The notes under the pieces are model-generated. The model saw only the letters and a program-made list of their open reading frames with translations. It was not told the origin of the DNA and made no database searches. A stretch of DNA of 38,429 bases from NCBI GenBank assembly GCA_002375985.1, contig DFNH01000005.1:1-38429 (forward strand), in the 5' to 3' direction. The stretch comes from Firmicutes bacterium UBA3572 (GTDB lineage: Bacteria; Bacillota; Desulfotomaculia; Desulfotomaculales; Desulforudaceae). Positions within the stretch are counted from its first letter, which is position 1. Every line of letters starts with the position of its first letter. Shown in pieces: positions 6,232 through 14,417 of this stretch. The translations under genes and the position numbers were made by a program.

Positions 6232-8256
6232 ATTCCTCCTTTTAAACTGGTTTCCGAATTCGAACCGCGGGGTGACCAGCCCGAGGCCATCGAGGCGCTG
6301 GTCCGCGGCCTGGAGCAAGGCTTACGGCACCAGGTGTTGTTGGGCGTAACCGGTTCCGGCAAGACCTTTACTATGGCCAACGTTATCCAGCAGGTCCAGC
6401 GTCCTACACTGGTCATAGCGCCCAACAAGACCCTGGCCGCGCAGCTCTGTAGCGAGTTCAAGGAGTTCTTTCCGGAGAACGCGGTAGAGTACTTTGTCAG
6501 CTATTACGACTACTACCAGCCGGAAGCCTACCTTCCGGCCACCGATACCTATATCGAAAAGGACGCGTCAATCAACGAGGAAATAGACAAGCTGCGGCAT
6601 TCGGCGACCGCGGCGCTGTTCGAGCGGCGGGACGTGATCATTGTGGCGTCGGTGTCCTGCATTTACGGCTTGGGTGATCCTGCGGAATACCGGAACCTGG
6701 TGGTTTCCCTGCGGCGCGGCCGTGTCTACGATCGGGATGCGGTGCTTCGCAAACTGGTCAGCATCCAGTACGAGCGAAACGACATCAACTTTACCCGCGG
6801 GCGGTTCCGGGTGCGCGGCGACGTGCTGGAGGTTTTCCCGGCAGCTTCCGGCGAACGGGCGCTGCGTATCGAGTTCTTCGGCGACGAGGTGGAGCGCATC
6901 CTGGAATTCGATCCGCTCACCGGGGAGGTGCTCGGGGAGCGCCAGCACGTGTCGATCCTCCCGGCCAGCCACTACGCCACTTCGCGGGACCGTCTGGAGA
7001 AGGCGATTCAGTCCATTGAGGCGGAACTGGCCGAACGCCTGGCCGAGCTGCGGGCCCAGGACAAACTCCTGGAGGCCCAGCGGCTGGAGCAGCGGACCAA
7101 CTACGATTTGGAAATGCTGCGGGAGATGGGTTACTGCAAGGGCATCGAGAACTACTCGCGTCATCTCACCGGGCGGGCGCCGGGAGAGCCGCCCTTTACC
7201 CTGCTGGACTACTTCCCCGACGACTTCCTGATCATCGTGGACGAGTCTCACATCACCGTGCCCCAGATCGGGGGGATGTACGAGGGCGACCGGTCCCGGA
7301 AGCAGACGCTGGTCGAACACGGGTTCCGGCTGCCGTCGGCCTTCGACAACCGGCCCCTGACCTTTCAGGAATTCGTGTCCCGGGTGCGGCAGGCGGTCTA
7401 CGTCTCGGCCACGCCCGGCCCCTGGGAACTCAAACACAGCGCGGCCGTGGTGGAACAAATCGTCCGCCCAACCGGACTGGTGGACCCGGAAATGGTGGTC
7501 CGGCCCACGCGGGGCCAGATCGACGACCTGCTGGGCGAAATCCGGGAGCGGGTCGCCCGCAGGGAACGGGTGCTGGTGACCACGCTCACCAAGCGCATGG
7601 CCGAGGACCTCTGCGACTACTTCAAGGAAGCCGGACTCAAGGTCCGCTACCTGCACTCCGAGATCAACACGCTCGAACGAATGGAGATCCTGCGGAACTT
7701 ACGCCTGGGGACCTTCGACGTTCTGGTGGGGATCAATCTGCTGCGGGAAGGGCTGGACCTGCCCGAGGTGAGTCTGGTGGCCATCCTGGATGCCGACAAG
7801 GAAGGTTACCTCCGGTCTGAGCGCTCCCTGATCCAGACCGCGGGTCGGGCGGCCCGCAACCTGAACGGCAAGGTAATCATGTACGCCGACCGGATCACCG
7901 GTTCCATGCGGCGGGCGCTGGACGAGACCGCACGGCGGCGCGAGAAGCAGATTGCCTTCAACCGGAAGCACGGCATTACCCCGCAGACCGTGGAAAAGGC
8001 GGTGCGCAGCGTGATCGAGGCCACGAGGGCGGCCGAGACTCCGGAACCGTACTACGCGGGGGCCGGCAAGCGGCTGTCCAAGACCGAACTGAAAAAACTG
8101 ATCGCCAAGCTGGAAAAGGAGATGAAACAGGCGGCCCGGCACCTGGAATTCGAGCGGGCGGCCGAACTGCGGGACGTACTGATCGACCTGCGCCTGCAGC
8201 TCCAGCCCCGGAGCGCGCGCACTCTCCGACCGGCGGTTAATGACGACCGGGAGTAG
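6232..8256 (+). CDS. uvrB: UvrABC excinuclease subunit B, with ATT start codon
   Basis: A 674-residue DNA helicase-like subunit of nucleotide excision repair that receives damaged DNA from UvrA and binds UvrC. Visible features are the N-terminal FKLVSEFEPRGDQPEAI, Walker A GVTGSGKT with Lys43, the beta-hairpin region YYDYYQPEAYLP, the DESH box (FLIIVDESHITVPQ), helicase motifs V/VI (GINLLREGLDLPE, QTAGRAARN) and a C-terminal UVR coiled coil (about residues 620-655). The start is the notable point: the frame is closed at 6223 and no ATG, GTG or TTG occurs before conserved sequence. The first candidate after a perfect ribosome binding site is ATT 6232. Starting at TTG 6334 would delete the conserved N-terminus. 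uvrA, often next to uvrB, does not follow. Confidence 0.95.
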   Translation: MPPFKLVSEFEPRGDQPEAIEALVRGLEQGLRHQVLLGVTGSGKTFTMANVIQQVQRPTLVIAPNKTLAAQLCSEFKEFFPENAVEYFVSYYDYYQPEAYLPATDTYIEKDASINEEIDKLRHSATAALFERRDVIIVASVSCIYGLGDPAEYRNLVVSLRRGRVYDRDAVLRKLVSIQYERNDINFTRGRFRVRGDVLEVFPAASGERALRIEFFGDEVERILEFDPLTGEVLGERQHVSILPASHYATSRDRLEKAIQSIEAELAERLAELRAQDKLLEAQRLEQRTNYDLEMLREMGYCKGIENYSRHLTGRAPGEPPFTLLDYFPDDFLIIVDESHITVPQIGGMYEGDRSRKQTLVEHGFRLPSAFDNRPLTFQEFVSRVRQAVYVSATPGPWELKHSAAVVEQIVRPTGLVDPEMVVRPTRGQIDDLLGEIRERVARRERVLVTTLTKRMAEDLCDYFKEAGLKVRYLHSEINTLERMEILRNLRLGTFDVLVGINLLREGLDLPEVSLVAILDADKEGYLRSERSLIQTAGRAARNLNGKVIMYADRITGSMRRALDETARRREKQIAFNRKHGITPQTVEKAVRSVIEATRAAETPEPYYAGAGKRLSKTELKKLIAKLEKEMKQAARHLEFERAAELRDVLIDLRLQLQPRSARTLRPAVNDDRE

Positions 8257-8434
8257 GAGCCGTACCGGCAGAAATTGCCAGAAAACGTGCTGGTTCTTCA
8301 AAGGGCCGGCGCGGGCCTGCTTGTTTCAGGTCTTTAAAAAGATCTCGTTTTCTCCACAACCTACCAGCCAGCACCACTTCTGGGAAGGAAAACCGCCCGG
8401 GACCTATTGATTTGCTTGCGCAAAATAGTTTTAG

Positions 8435-8463
8435 TTGACGAACATCGATACTGTCTATAAAAT
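8435..8463 (+). promoter_or_regulatory. Sigma-A promoter of the antiporter operon
   Basis: TTGACG (8435-8440) and TAAAAT (8458-8463) stand 17 bases apart, five of six consensus bases in each. It lies 59 bases before the mnhE start and argues against any start upstream of about base 8470. The 178 bases between uvrB and this promoter hold no gene I can support. Confidence 0.75.
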
Positions 8464-8521
8464 AAGCTTTGGTTGTGTCGTAAAAACGGTGTCCTTTGTG
8501 AGTGGAGGTTCGGTAGCAGAC

Positions 8522-9106
8522 ATGGCTGCAAAGACCACAGCGCCCTCTACACACAGCCGGAAAAGAGCGGAAATTGTTCATTTTGTTTTTCTGACGTCGG
8601 CACTGTTTGTCTTTTGGTTTATCCTGTCGGGAAAGACTGAGGCCCGCTACCTGATCATCGGCTTTGTCACCGCTTTGGCGATCACCGTGGCGGCGCGGCC
8701 GCTGTTGATCCTGCCCCCGGACCAGGGGCGTCCGTACTGGTTATCCCTCTGGGACCTGCCTTGGCCGCGGGTGGCGCTCTACATCCCGTGGCTGATCTGG
8801 CAGATCATCGTGGCCAACATCCAGATGGCGATGATCATCCTCCATCCCAAACTGCCTGTTGATCCTAAAGTGGTGCAATTCCGAAAACACATTTCCCACC
8901 CGGTGGGGCGTTTGGCGCTGGCCAATTCCATCACCCTCACTCCCGGAACCATCACTCTGGATTTAGAGGAAGACGGGTACACGATCCATTGCTTACAAGG
9001 TGGGTTTGCCGGTGGCGTGGTTGCCGAAGATGGTGAGGGGGTTATGCCCGCCAAGGTGGGGGCGGTGTTCGGTGTTGAACCGGTTTCCACCACGCGGCAA
9101 GATTAG
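8522..9106 (+). CDS. mnhE: MnhE/MrpE-type antiporter subunit (MbhA-like)
   Basis: A 194-residue membrane protein, first gene of the antiporter operon. It has the MrpE/MnhE pattern: hydrophobic helices at about residues 19-38 and 42-62, the IPWLIWQIIVANIQMAMII segment, and the C-terminal beta region with ANSITLTPGTITLDLEEDGY typical of the family. ATG 8522 is chosen because a TTG at 8435 in the same frame lies inside the -35 box; GTGGAGG stands upstream, though 13 bases away. Such subunits support assembly and activity of Mrp-type Na+(K+)/H+ antiporters in the cytoplasmic membrane. Order E-F-G first is that of archaeal Mbh rather than the Bacillus Mrp operon (A-B-C-D-E-F-G). Confidence 0.9.
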   Translation: MAAKTTAPSTHSRKRAEIVHFVFLTSALFVFWFILSGKTEARYLIIGFVTALAITVAARPLLILPPDQGRPYWLSLWDLPWPRVALYIPWLIWQIIVANIQMAMIILHPKLPVDPKVVQFRKHISHPVGRLALANSITLTPGTITLDLEEDGYTIHCLQGGFAGGVVAEDGEGVMPAKVGAVFGVEPVSTTRQD

Positions 9107-9124
9107 CGACAAGGGGTTGTAGCC

Positions 9125-9400
9125 GTGTACTATGTTTTTTTGGCTCTGGCGGTAGGCCTTGTCATTCTGAGTGTCATTGTGTTTTTCGGTCGTGTTATCC
9201 CGGGGCCGTCCGTGTTTGATCGGCTCACGGGCATTCTGGTTATCGGCACCAACGCCATTATTTTTTTGTTGCTGTTGGGGGCTATGGACGAGCGTTTGGG
9301 TATGTATGTGGATATGTCCATGGCTTACGCGGCCATCGGTTTTATTACCTTGCTGGTGCTGGGTAAATACTTCGAGCGCAAAGGAGACGTGGACCGGTGA
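9125..9400 (+). CDS. mnhF: MnhF/MrpF-type antiporter subunit (MbhB-like)
   Basis: A 91-residue protein with three hydrophobic helices (about 2-22, 34-56, 62-82) and the family signature GPSVFDRLTGILVIGTNAI. In Bacillus Mrp the F subunit is needed for complex assembly and has been tied to cholate/Na+ efflux. GTG 9125 is the start, preceded by AAGGGG. Its last codons overlap the next start by four bases (GTGA), so F and G are translationally coupled. Identification from signature and context is firm. Confidence 0.92.
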   Translation: MYYVFLALAVGLVILSVIVFFGRVIPGPSVFDRLTGILVIGTNAIIFLLLLGAMDERLGMYVDMSMAYAAIGFITLLVLGKYFERKGDVDR

Positions 9401-9702
9401 CCTACTTGGCCGTGTTTTTCCTGGTGGCGGGGTTTTTCTTTATCCTGGTGGGCACGGTGGGCGTGCTGCGCCTGCCCGATTTCTTTACGCGCATGCACGC
9501 CGTGGGTAAGTGCGATACCCTGGGGATGTTGCTTTGCCTGATCGGGCTGATGATTTACGAGGGGGCCAGCCTGGTCAGTCTGAAACTCCTTTACATCTGG
9601 GTGTTCCTGCTGATGGCCAACCCCACGGCGACCCATGTCTTCTGCCGGGCGGCGCTGAAGTGCGGCCTGAAGCCGTGGACGCGAATGGAGGGACAGGGCT
9701 GA
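9397..9702 (+). CDS. mnhG: MnhG/MrpG-type antiporter subunit (MbhC-like)
   Basis: A 101-residue membrane protein with the MnhG/PhaG motif GTVGVLRLPDFFTRMHAVGK and the downstream Asn-Pro-Thr-Ala-Thr-His segment (ANPTATHVFCRAA) that closes the third helix. The GTG start overlaps the stop of mnhF. The stop overlaps the following ATG by one base, so translation is likely continuous. It is a structural subunit of the membrane antiporter module. Confidence 0.93.
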   Translation: MTYLAVFFLVAGFFFILVGTVGVLRLPDFFTRMHAVGKCDTLGMLLCLIGLMIYEGASLVSLKLLYIWVFLLMANPTATHVFCRAALKCGLKPWTRMEGQG

Positions 9703-9941
9703 TGGAATTTGTACAGATCGCGCTGCTCCTGGTCCAGATGGTTTGTGCGGTCCTCGCCTTAACGAGTCGTGACTTGATGGTGGCGGTCATTTTGTTTGCC
9801 GCGTTCAGTTTCTGTTCGGCGCTGCTTTTTGCCATGATGGGCGCCGTGGACGTCGGGTTCACCGAGGCGATCATCGGCACGGCGACTACCTTGTTCTACG
9901 TCGCCGTGATCTACCGGGTCGAGAGGAGGTCCTCCGCATGA
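9702..9941 (+). CDS. DUF4040 / MbhD-like antiporter subunit
   Basis: A 79-residue, three-helix membrane protein (LTSRDLMVAVILFAAFSFCS, VDVGFTEAIIGTATTLFYVA). This corresponds to the segment that in full-length MnhA/MrpA sits at the C-terminus after the NuoL-like core, and to separate MbhD in archaeal membrane-bound hydrogenase (DUF4040). The VGFTEA motif, with a glutamate in the membrane, resembles NuoJ-type subunits. It starts at ATG 9702 on the mnhG stop and ends in an ATGA overlap with the next gene. Being a free-standing gene, it shows that this operon has the split, Mbh-like form of the A subunit. Confidence 0.82.
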   Translation: MEFVQIALLLVQMVCAVLALTSRDLMVAVILFAAFSFCSALLFAMMGAVDVGFTEAIIGTATTLFYVAVIYRVERRSSA

Positions 9942-10228
9942 ATATCAGGATCGCGTCCGCGCTGGTCCTGGCATTAATCGCCATCGCATTCATTTGCGCG
10001 GCTTTGGACCTGCCGCCGGCGGGGGATCACCAGGCGCCCGCCGCGCAGCATGTTTCCCCGCGGTATATCGAAATGGCTTACCAGGAGACGGCCACGCGGA
10101 ACATGGTCTGCGCCGTATTGGCCGACTACCGTAGTTTTGATACCCTGGGCGAGATACTCGTGATCGTGATCGCCGGGATCGCCATCGTGTACATTGTCGG
10201 AATCAGCCGGCCGGCGGATGAAATTTGA
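9938..10228 (+). CDS. MbhE-like antiporter subunit
   Basis: A 96-residue protein with an N-terminal hydrophobic helix (residues 5-22), a soluble stretch containing YIEMAYQETATRNMVCAVLA, the family signature DYRSFDTLGEILVI (residues 63-76) and a C-terminal helix. This matches the MbhE family, equivalent to the very end of MrpA or the start of MrpB. ATG overlaps the previous stop (ATGA). The next gene starts about 70 bases later after its own ribosome binding site. Identification is good; the exact role within the complex is structural by analogy. Confidence 0.82.
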   Translation: MNIRIASALVLALIAIAFICAALDLPPAGDHQAPAAQHVSPRYIEMAYQETATRNMVCAVLADYRSFDTLGEILVIVIAGIAIVYIVGISRPADEI

Positions 10229-10297
10229 GGTGCCCCGGGCGCGGGCGTGCAAAATCCGACCTGGGGATCAGCCGCTTTGCGGGGAGAGGAGAGCGCT

Positions 10298-10738
10298 ATG
10301 CGTAAAAGTTTCGGCAGTATCATCCTGAACGTGGCTTTCCGGCACCTGACGCCTTTTCTGATGCTGTACGGCGTGTACGTGCTGGTTCACGGCCACTACG
10401 GCCCGGGCGGCGGCTTCCAGGCCGGGGCGCTCCTTGGTCTGGCCGTGGTCCTGGTGCAGATGGTGCAGGGGACTAGGGCGGAATGGCGCATTGGTGTCTC
10501 CGGCGGCATTATTCTGGCCTGTCTCGGTGCCCTGATTTACCTGGCGATCGGGTTGGCGCCTTTCATCTGGGGTGGTAACTTCCTGGACTACGGGGTCCTC
10601 CCCATCGCCGCGACGCCGGCCGAAGCCCGCGCCTTGGGCATTCTGGGCATCGAGACCGGTGTAACCATGGGTGTAATGGGTGTGATCATCGTCATGTTCG
10701 ATCTACTGACCCGCGATAACGGGGAGCGTGAAGAGTAA
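10298..10738 (+). CDS. mnhB: MnhB/MrpB-type antiporter subunit (MbhF-like)
   Basis: A 146-residue membrane protein with the MnhB signature FLMLYGVYVLVHGHYGPGGG followed by FQAGALLGLAVVLVQM. Four hydrophobic helices are visible. ATG 10298 is chosen because GGGGAGAGGAG stands just before it and typical members begin shortly before the SIILNVAFRHLTPF segment; a longer in-frame opening upstream lacks family similarity. The stop directly abuts the next GTG start. Confidence 0.92.
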   Translation: MRKSFGSIILNVAFRHLTPFLMLYGVYVLVHGHYGPGGGFQAGALLGLAVVLVQMVQGTRAEWRIGVSGGIILACLGALIYLAIGLAPFIWGGNFLDYGVLPIAATPAEARALGILGIETGVTMGVMGVIIVMFDLLTRDNGEREE

Positions 10739-11128
10739 GTGGCCGAAGGAGTAATCGCCTACTACCTCACCGGTTACGGGAACTGGTGGCTGATCGGGAT
10801 CCTGTTGTTGATCGGGCTCTGGGGAATAGTGGCTCAGCACAACCTCTTGAAAAAGGTCATGGCTTTGAACGTCATGCAGGTGGCCGTGATCCTGTACTAC
10901 CTAAACGCGGCGCAGAAGTCCGGCACCACGTTGGGGGTGTTGCGGGCCGGCGAAAAAGTGGGCGATGTGGCGGCCTACGTCAACCCCCTGCCGCACGCGC
11001 TGATGCTGACCGCCATTGTGGTGGCGTTGGCCATTACGGGGGTGGCCCTGGCTTTGTTGTTAAAGGTTTACCGCGCTTACGGCACCTTGGAGGAACCAGA
11101 GGTGTTTAGGAGGATGCAGCAACAATGA
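10739..11128 (+). CDS. mnhC: MnhC/MrpC-type antiporter subunit (NuoK-like, MbhG-like)
   Basis: A 129-residue protein homologous to complex I NuoK. It has three membrane helices, the signature GIVAQHNLLKKVMALNVMQV and the end segment VNPLPHALMLTAIVVALAIT with ALLLK. The GTG start follows the mnhB stop with no gap. Its stop overlaps the mnhD ATG (ATGA). NuoK-type subunits line the ion channel next to the antiporter-like subunits. Confidence 0.93.
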   Translation: MAEGVIAYYLTGYGNWWLIGILLLIGLWGIVAQHNLLKKVMALNVMQVAVILYYLNAAQKSGTTLGVLRAGEKVGDVAAYVNPLPHALMLTAIVVALAITGVALALLLKVYRAYGTLEEPEVFRRMQQQ

Positions 11129-12621
11129 ACGCCCATCTGCCCATTCTGATCATTGTGATTCCCCTGGTGGCGGGAATGCTGGCGCCCCTGCTGGCGTTTT
11201 TTTCGGCGCCGATGGCGCGCGGGGTGGTGCTGGCTTCTGCGCTGGCGGTGTTCGCCGGGAGCGTGGCCGCCCTGCTGCGAGTGCTGGAAATGGGGCATCC
11301 CTGGTCCTATTACCTGGCCGGCTGGCCGCCGCCATGGGGGATTGAATACGTGATCGACCCCTTGTCCGGGGTGATGGTCACGCTGGTTTCCTTCTTCGCC
11401 GTGCTGGCGCTGGATTTCGCCGGGCCTTACCTGGCCGGGCGGTCCGCGCGGGAGAAGGGTGCCTTTTATGCTCTGTTCATGCTCACCGCGGGCGGCTTGC
11501 TGGGGATGTGTGCCACCGGGGACTTATTTAACCTGTTCGTGTTTCTGGAGATCTGCTCGCTGGCGGCTTACGCCCTGATCGCGGCTGGGGGCCGGCGGTC
11601 GGTGGTGGCCGCCCTGCGCTACCTGATCATCGGTTCGGTGGCCGCTTGTATGTACCTTCTGGGGATAGGATACGTTTACGTGATGACCGGCTCGCTGAAT
11701 ATGGGCGACTTGACCATCCTGCTGCCGCCGCTCCTTGATTCTCCGGCGGGAATTCTGGCCGTGGTCCTGATCGCCACCGGGTTGGCCATCAAAACCGCCC
11801 TTTTCCCGCTGCATGGATGGTTACCGGACACTTACAGCTACACCCCGGCCCCGGTGCTGGCTTTCATCGCCGCCATTACGACCAAGGTGAGCGCGTACGC
11901 GCTGTACCGCATCTTCTACTTCGTGGCCGAGACGGCCGGACCGGTTTCGGCCACCCTGGAGGTGTTGGGCTGGCTGGCCGCAGCCGGTATCCTGTTCGGC
12001 TCGCTGATGGCCATCGCCCAGCGCGACTTTTGGCGGATGCTGGCTTACTCCAGCGTGGGCCAGGTGGCCTACATCGTGCTCGGCCTGGCCATCGGCAATA
12101 GCCTCGCCTTAATCGGCGCGGTGCTGCACATCATCAGCCACGCCGTGGTGAAGGGGCTATTGTTCTTCATCGCCGGCAGCGTGAAATGGCAGACCGGTAT
12201 CCGCACCATTCCCGAGTTCATCGGGATGGCGCGGCACATGCCGCTGACTATGGGGGCCTTCCTCGTGGCCGCCATGTCCATGATCGGGCTGCCGCCCGCC
12301 ATCGGTTTCTTCAGCAAGTGGTATCTGGTGCTGGGGGCCGTGGAGGCCGGGCGCTGGGTGTTTGTCGCGGTGCTCATCATTTCCAGCCTGCTGACGGCGG
12401 TGTACTTCTTCCGGGTGATCGAGTTCGCCTACCTGAAGGGTAAGCGTCCGGAGGACGTGCCGGAAGCGGCGGTGCTGCCGCCCAAGACCGGGCCGGAGCT
12501 GCCCGCCCGGATGCTGGTGCCGATTCTGGTCCTGAGCGTCGGGGCGGTGGTGCTGGGCATCCTGAACGAACCGTTGATTCAAAACGTCATTCAATACGCG
12601 CTTCCGTGGAGGTTGCCCTAG
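11125..12621 (+). CDS. mnhD: MnhD/MrpD-type antiporter subunit (MbhH-like)
   Basis: A 498-residue, about 14-helix proton-translocating subunit homologous to NuoM/NuoN. Key residues are present: Glu142 in TM5 (FVFLEICSLAAY), Lys223 in TM7 (IKTALFPLHGWLPDTY), the TM8 segment AITTKVSAY and a TM12 lysine (FFSKWYLVLG). Length is normal. It overlaps mnhC by four bases and abuts the next gene. It is the first of three antiporter-like large subunits in the operon and the one most like standard MnhD. Confidence 0.94.
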   Translation: MNAHLPILIIVIPLVAGMLAPLLAFFSAPMARGVVLASALAVFAGSVAALLRVLEMGHPWSYYLAGWPPPWGIEYVIDPLSGVMVTLVSFFAVLALDFAGPYLAGRSAREKGAFYALFMLTAGGLLGMCATGDLFNLFVFLEICSLAAYALIAAGGRRSVVAALRYLIIGSVAACMYLLGIGYVYVMTGSLNMGDLTILLPPLLDSPAGILAVVLIATGLAIKTALFPLHGWLPDTYSYTPAPVLAFIAAITTKVSAYALYRIFYFVAETAGPVSATLEVLGWLAAAGILFGSLMAIAQRDFWRMLAYSSVGQVAYIVLGLAIGNSLALIGAVLHIISHAVVKGLLFFIAGSVKWQTGIRTIPEFIGMARHMPLTMGAFLVAAMSMIGLPPAIGFFSKWYLVLGAVEAGRWVFVAVLIISSLLTAVYFFRVIEFAYLKGKRPEDVPEAAVLPPKTGPELPARMLVPILVLSVGAVVLGILNEPLIQNVIQYALPWRLP

Positions 12622-14181
12622 ATGAACGAGCTTGTCCTGTCCAACGTACCCCTCTGGGCGGTACTGGTCTCCCTGGTAGCCGCCGGGTTAATCCTGCTGC
12701 TGGACAAACAGCCCAATATCCGCGAGGCGGTCACCATGGTGGCCGCGGTGATCAAATTCACGCTGGTGTTGAGCATGCTGCCCACCGTACTGGCCGGTGG
12801 GGTCGTGGAGGCGACGCCGCTCTATATCGCCAAGGACATCGCCCTACAGTTCCGGGTGGACGCCTTCGGGCTCCTGTTCGCCCTGCTGGCCTCCGGACTG
12901 TGGATCGTCACCTCGGTCTATTCCATCGGCTATATGCGGTCGCTGAACTACGGGCACGAGACCGGTTACTTCGCCAGCTTCGCGGTCTGTCTCTCGGCGG
13001 CCATGGGCATCGCCATGTCCGGGAACCTCCTGACCTTCTTCATCTTTTACGAGATCCTGACCATCGCTACCTACCCGCTGGTCATCCACCGGCGGAACTC
13101 CGAGGCTGTTATCGGTGGCCGGGAGTATATGGTCTACCTGCTGGTGGCCGGCCAGGTCCTGCTGATCGCCGTGGCCTGGGCGCACTACCTGGCGCCGGGG
13201 GTCGGCTTCACACCGGGCGGTTTCCTGGCGGACACCGGCGCTTCTTTGCTGGCCCTGCAGATTTTGTTTGTTTTATTTATCATTGGCGTGGGAGTCAAGG
13301 CGGCCATCATTCCGCTGCACGGCTGGCTGCCGACCGCGATGGTGGCGCCGACGCCGGTCAGCGCGCTCTTGCACGCGGTGGCCGTCGTTAAGGCCGGTGC
13401 CTTTGCGGTGGTTCGGGTGACCGGCTTTGTGTTCGGCCCGGAACTGATGGCCGAGTTGCAGGTGGGTACCATTCTGGCCTGGTTTGCCGCCGTGACCATC
13501 ATTTTTGCCTCCCTGCGGGCGCTTTCCGAGGATCACCTGAAACGGCGGCTGGCCTATTCCACCGTCAGCCAGCTGTCCTACGTGGTGTTGGGCGCTGCCT
13601 TGGCCACGCCGGCGGCCATCTTGGGCGCCATGTTCCATATCGTGGCCCACGCCTTTATGAAGATCACCCTCTTTTTCTGCGCCGGGGCGATTTACGCTAC
13701 GAGTCACAAGGAATACATCAGTCAGTTGGACGGCTTGGGACGCAAAATGCCCTTTACCTTTGGGGCCTTTACCGTCGCTTCTCTGGCCATCACCGGGATG
13801 CCGCTGATGATCGGGTTCATCAGTAAGTGGAACCTGGGGGTGGGGGCGGTGGAGGCCGGACAGCCGGTATTCATCGCCGTGCTGGTGGGTAGTGCCATCC
13901 TGAACACCGCCTACTTTTTCCCGATCGTCTACCGGGCCTATTTCGGGAAACCCCAGGAAGAGGCGGCGCACGCGGGGCAGCAGGCGGCCCACGATCACCA
14001 CGGCCACTACGCCGATCACGGCGAGGCTAGGCCCGCTATGCTCTACCCGCTTCTGATCACGGCGACGATGGCCTTCCTGCTGGGCATCCTGCCCAACCTG
14101 GGCTTGCATTTCTGGGACCTGGCCAACATGGCGGTCGATGAAGTGGTCAAGGGCGGCCTATGGCTGGCCGGAAGGGGGTAA
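12622..14181 (+). CDS. Second antiporter-like subunit (MnhD/NuoL-M type) with His-rich loop
   Basis: A 519-residue membrane protein of the NuoL/NuoM/MnhD superfamily. Conserved ion-path residues are present: Glu144 in TM5 (FFIFYEILTIATYPL), Lys226 in TM7 (GVGVKAAIIPLHGWLPTAM), and Lys402 late in the protein (GFISKWNLG). The PTPVSALLHAVAVVKAG motif is close to NuoL/MnhA. A loop at residues 450-466 is unusually rich in histidine (six His in 17 residues), which could bind metal. ATG follows directly on the mnhD stop. It lacks the MnhA C-terminal extension, which here is encoded by two upstream genes. Confidence 0.9.
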   Translation: MNELVLSNVPLWAVLVSLVAAGLILLLDKQPNIREAVTMVAAVIKFTLVLSMLPTVLAGGVVEATPLYIAKDIALQFRVDAFGLLFALLASGLWIVTSVYSIGYMRSLNYGHETGYFASFAVCLSAAMGIAMSGNLLTFFIFYEILTIATYPLVIHRRNSEAVIGGREYMVYLLVAGQVLLIAVAWAHYLAPGVGFTPGGFLADTGASLLALQILFVLFIIGVGVKAAIIPLHGWLPTAMVAPTPVSALLHAVAVVKAGAFAVVRVTGFVFGPELMAELQVGTILAWFAAVTIIFASLRALSEDHLKRRLAYSTVSQLSYVVLGAALATPAAILGAMFHIVAHAFMKITLFFCAGAIYATSHKEYISQLDGLGRKMPFTFGAFTVASLAITGMPLMIGFISKWNLGVGAVEAGQPVFIAVLVGSAILNTAYFFPIVYRAYFGKPQEEAAHAGQQAAHDHHGHYADHGEARPAMLYPLLITATMAFLLGILPNLGLHFWDLANMAVDEVVKGGLWLAGRG

Positions 14182-14186
14182 GCTTC

Positions 14187-14408
14187 TTGAAGCGCTGGTT
14201 ATTGATCCTGATGTTCGCCATTTTCGCGGTCACGTTTGTAATCGACCTGATGGTCCGGGATCCCGCCCAAGCGCATTTCTGGTGGGAGAAAATCTACGGT
14301 TTTGACATCATCTTCGGCTTCATCGGCTGTATTGCCATCGTCATAGTGTCCAAGTGGTTCGGCAAGGTTTTTGCGCAGCGCGATGAAGACTACTACGACA
14401 AAAGGTGA
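14187..14408 (+). CDS. Small membrane protein of the antiporter operon
   Basis: A 73-residue protein with two hydrophobic helices (about 3-20 and 36-55), a WWEKIYGFDIIFGFIGC segment between them and a charged tail ending RDEDYYDKR. TTG 14187 is chosen because GGAAGGGGG stands eight to nine bases before it; the in-frame ATG at 14160 would lie inside the preceding gene. I recall similar small proteins beside MnhD-like genes in anaerobes, but no function is assigned. Its place between two antiporter subunits suggests an accessory or structural part of the complex. Confidence 0.75.
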   Translation: MKRWLLILMFAIFAVTFVIDLMVRDPAQAHFWWEKIYGFDIIFGFIGCIAIVIVSKWFGKVFAQRDEDYYDKR

Positions 14409-14417
14409 TCGCCGGCT

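Noticed and set aside
8321..8350. Hairpin AGGTCTTT/AAAGATCT as a uvrB terminator
   Set aside because: The stem is weak with a two-base loop and only four T follow; not distinguishable from chance.
8435..8521. An upstream TTG start for mnhE
   Set aside because: The TTG is the -35 box of a good promoter, so it would not be transcribed; the added residues lack family similarity.
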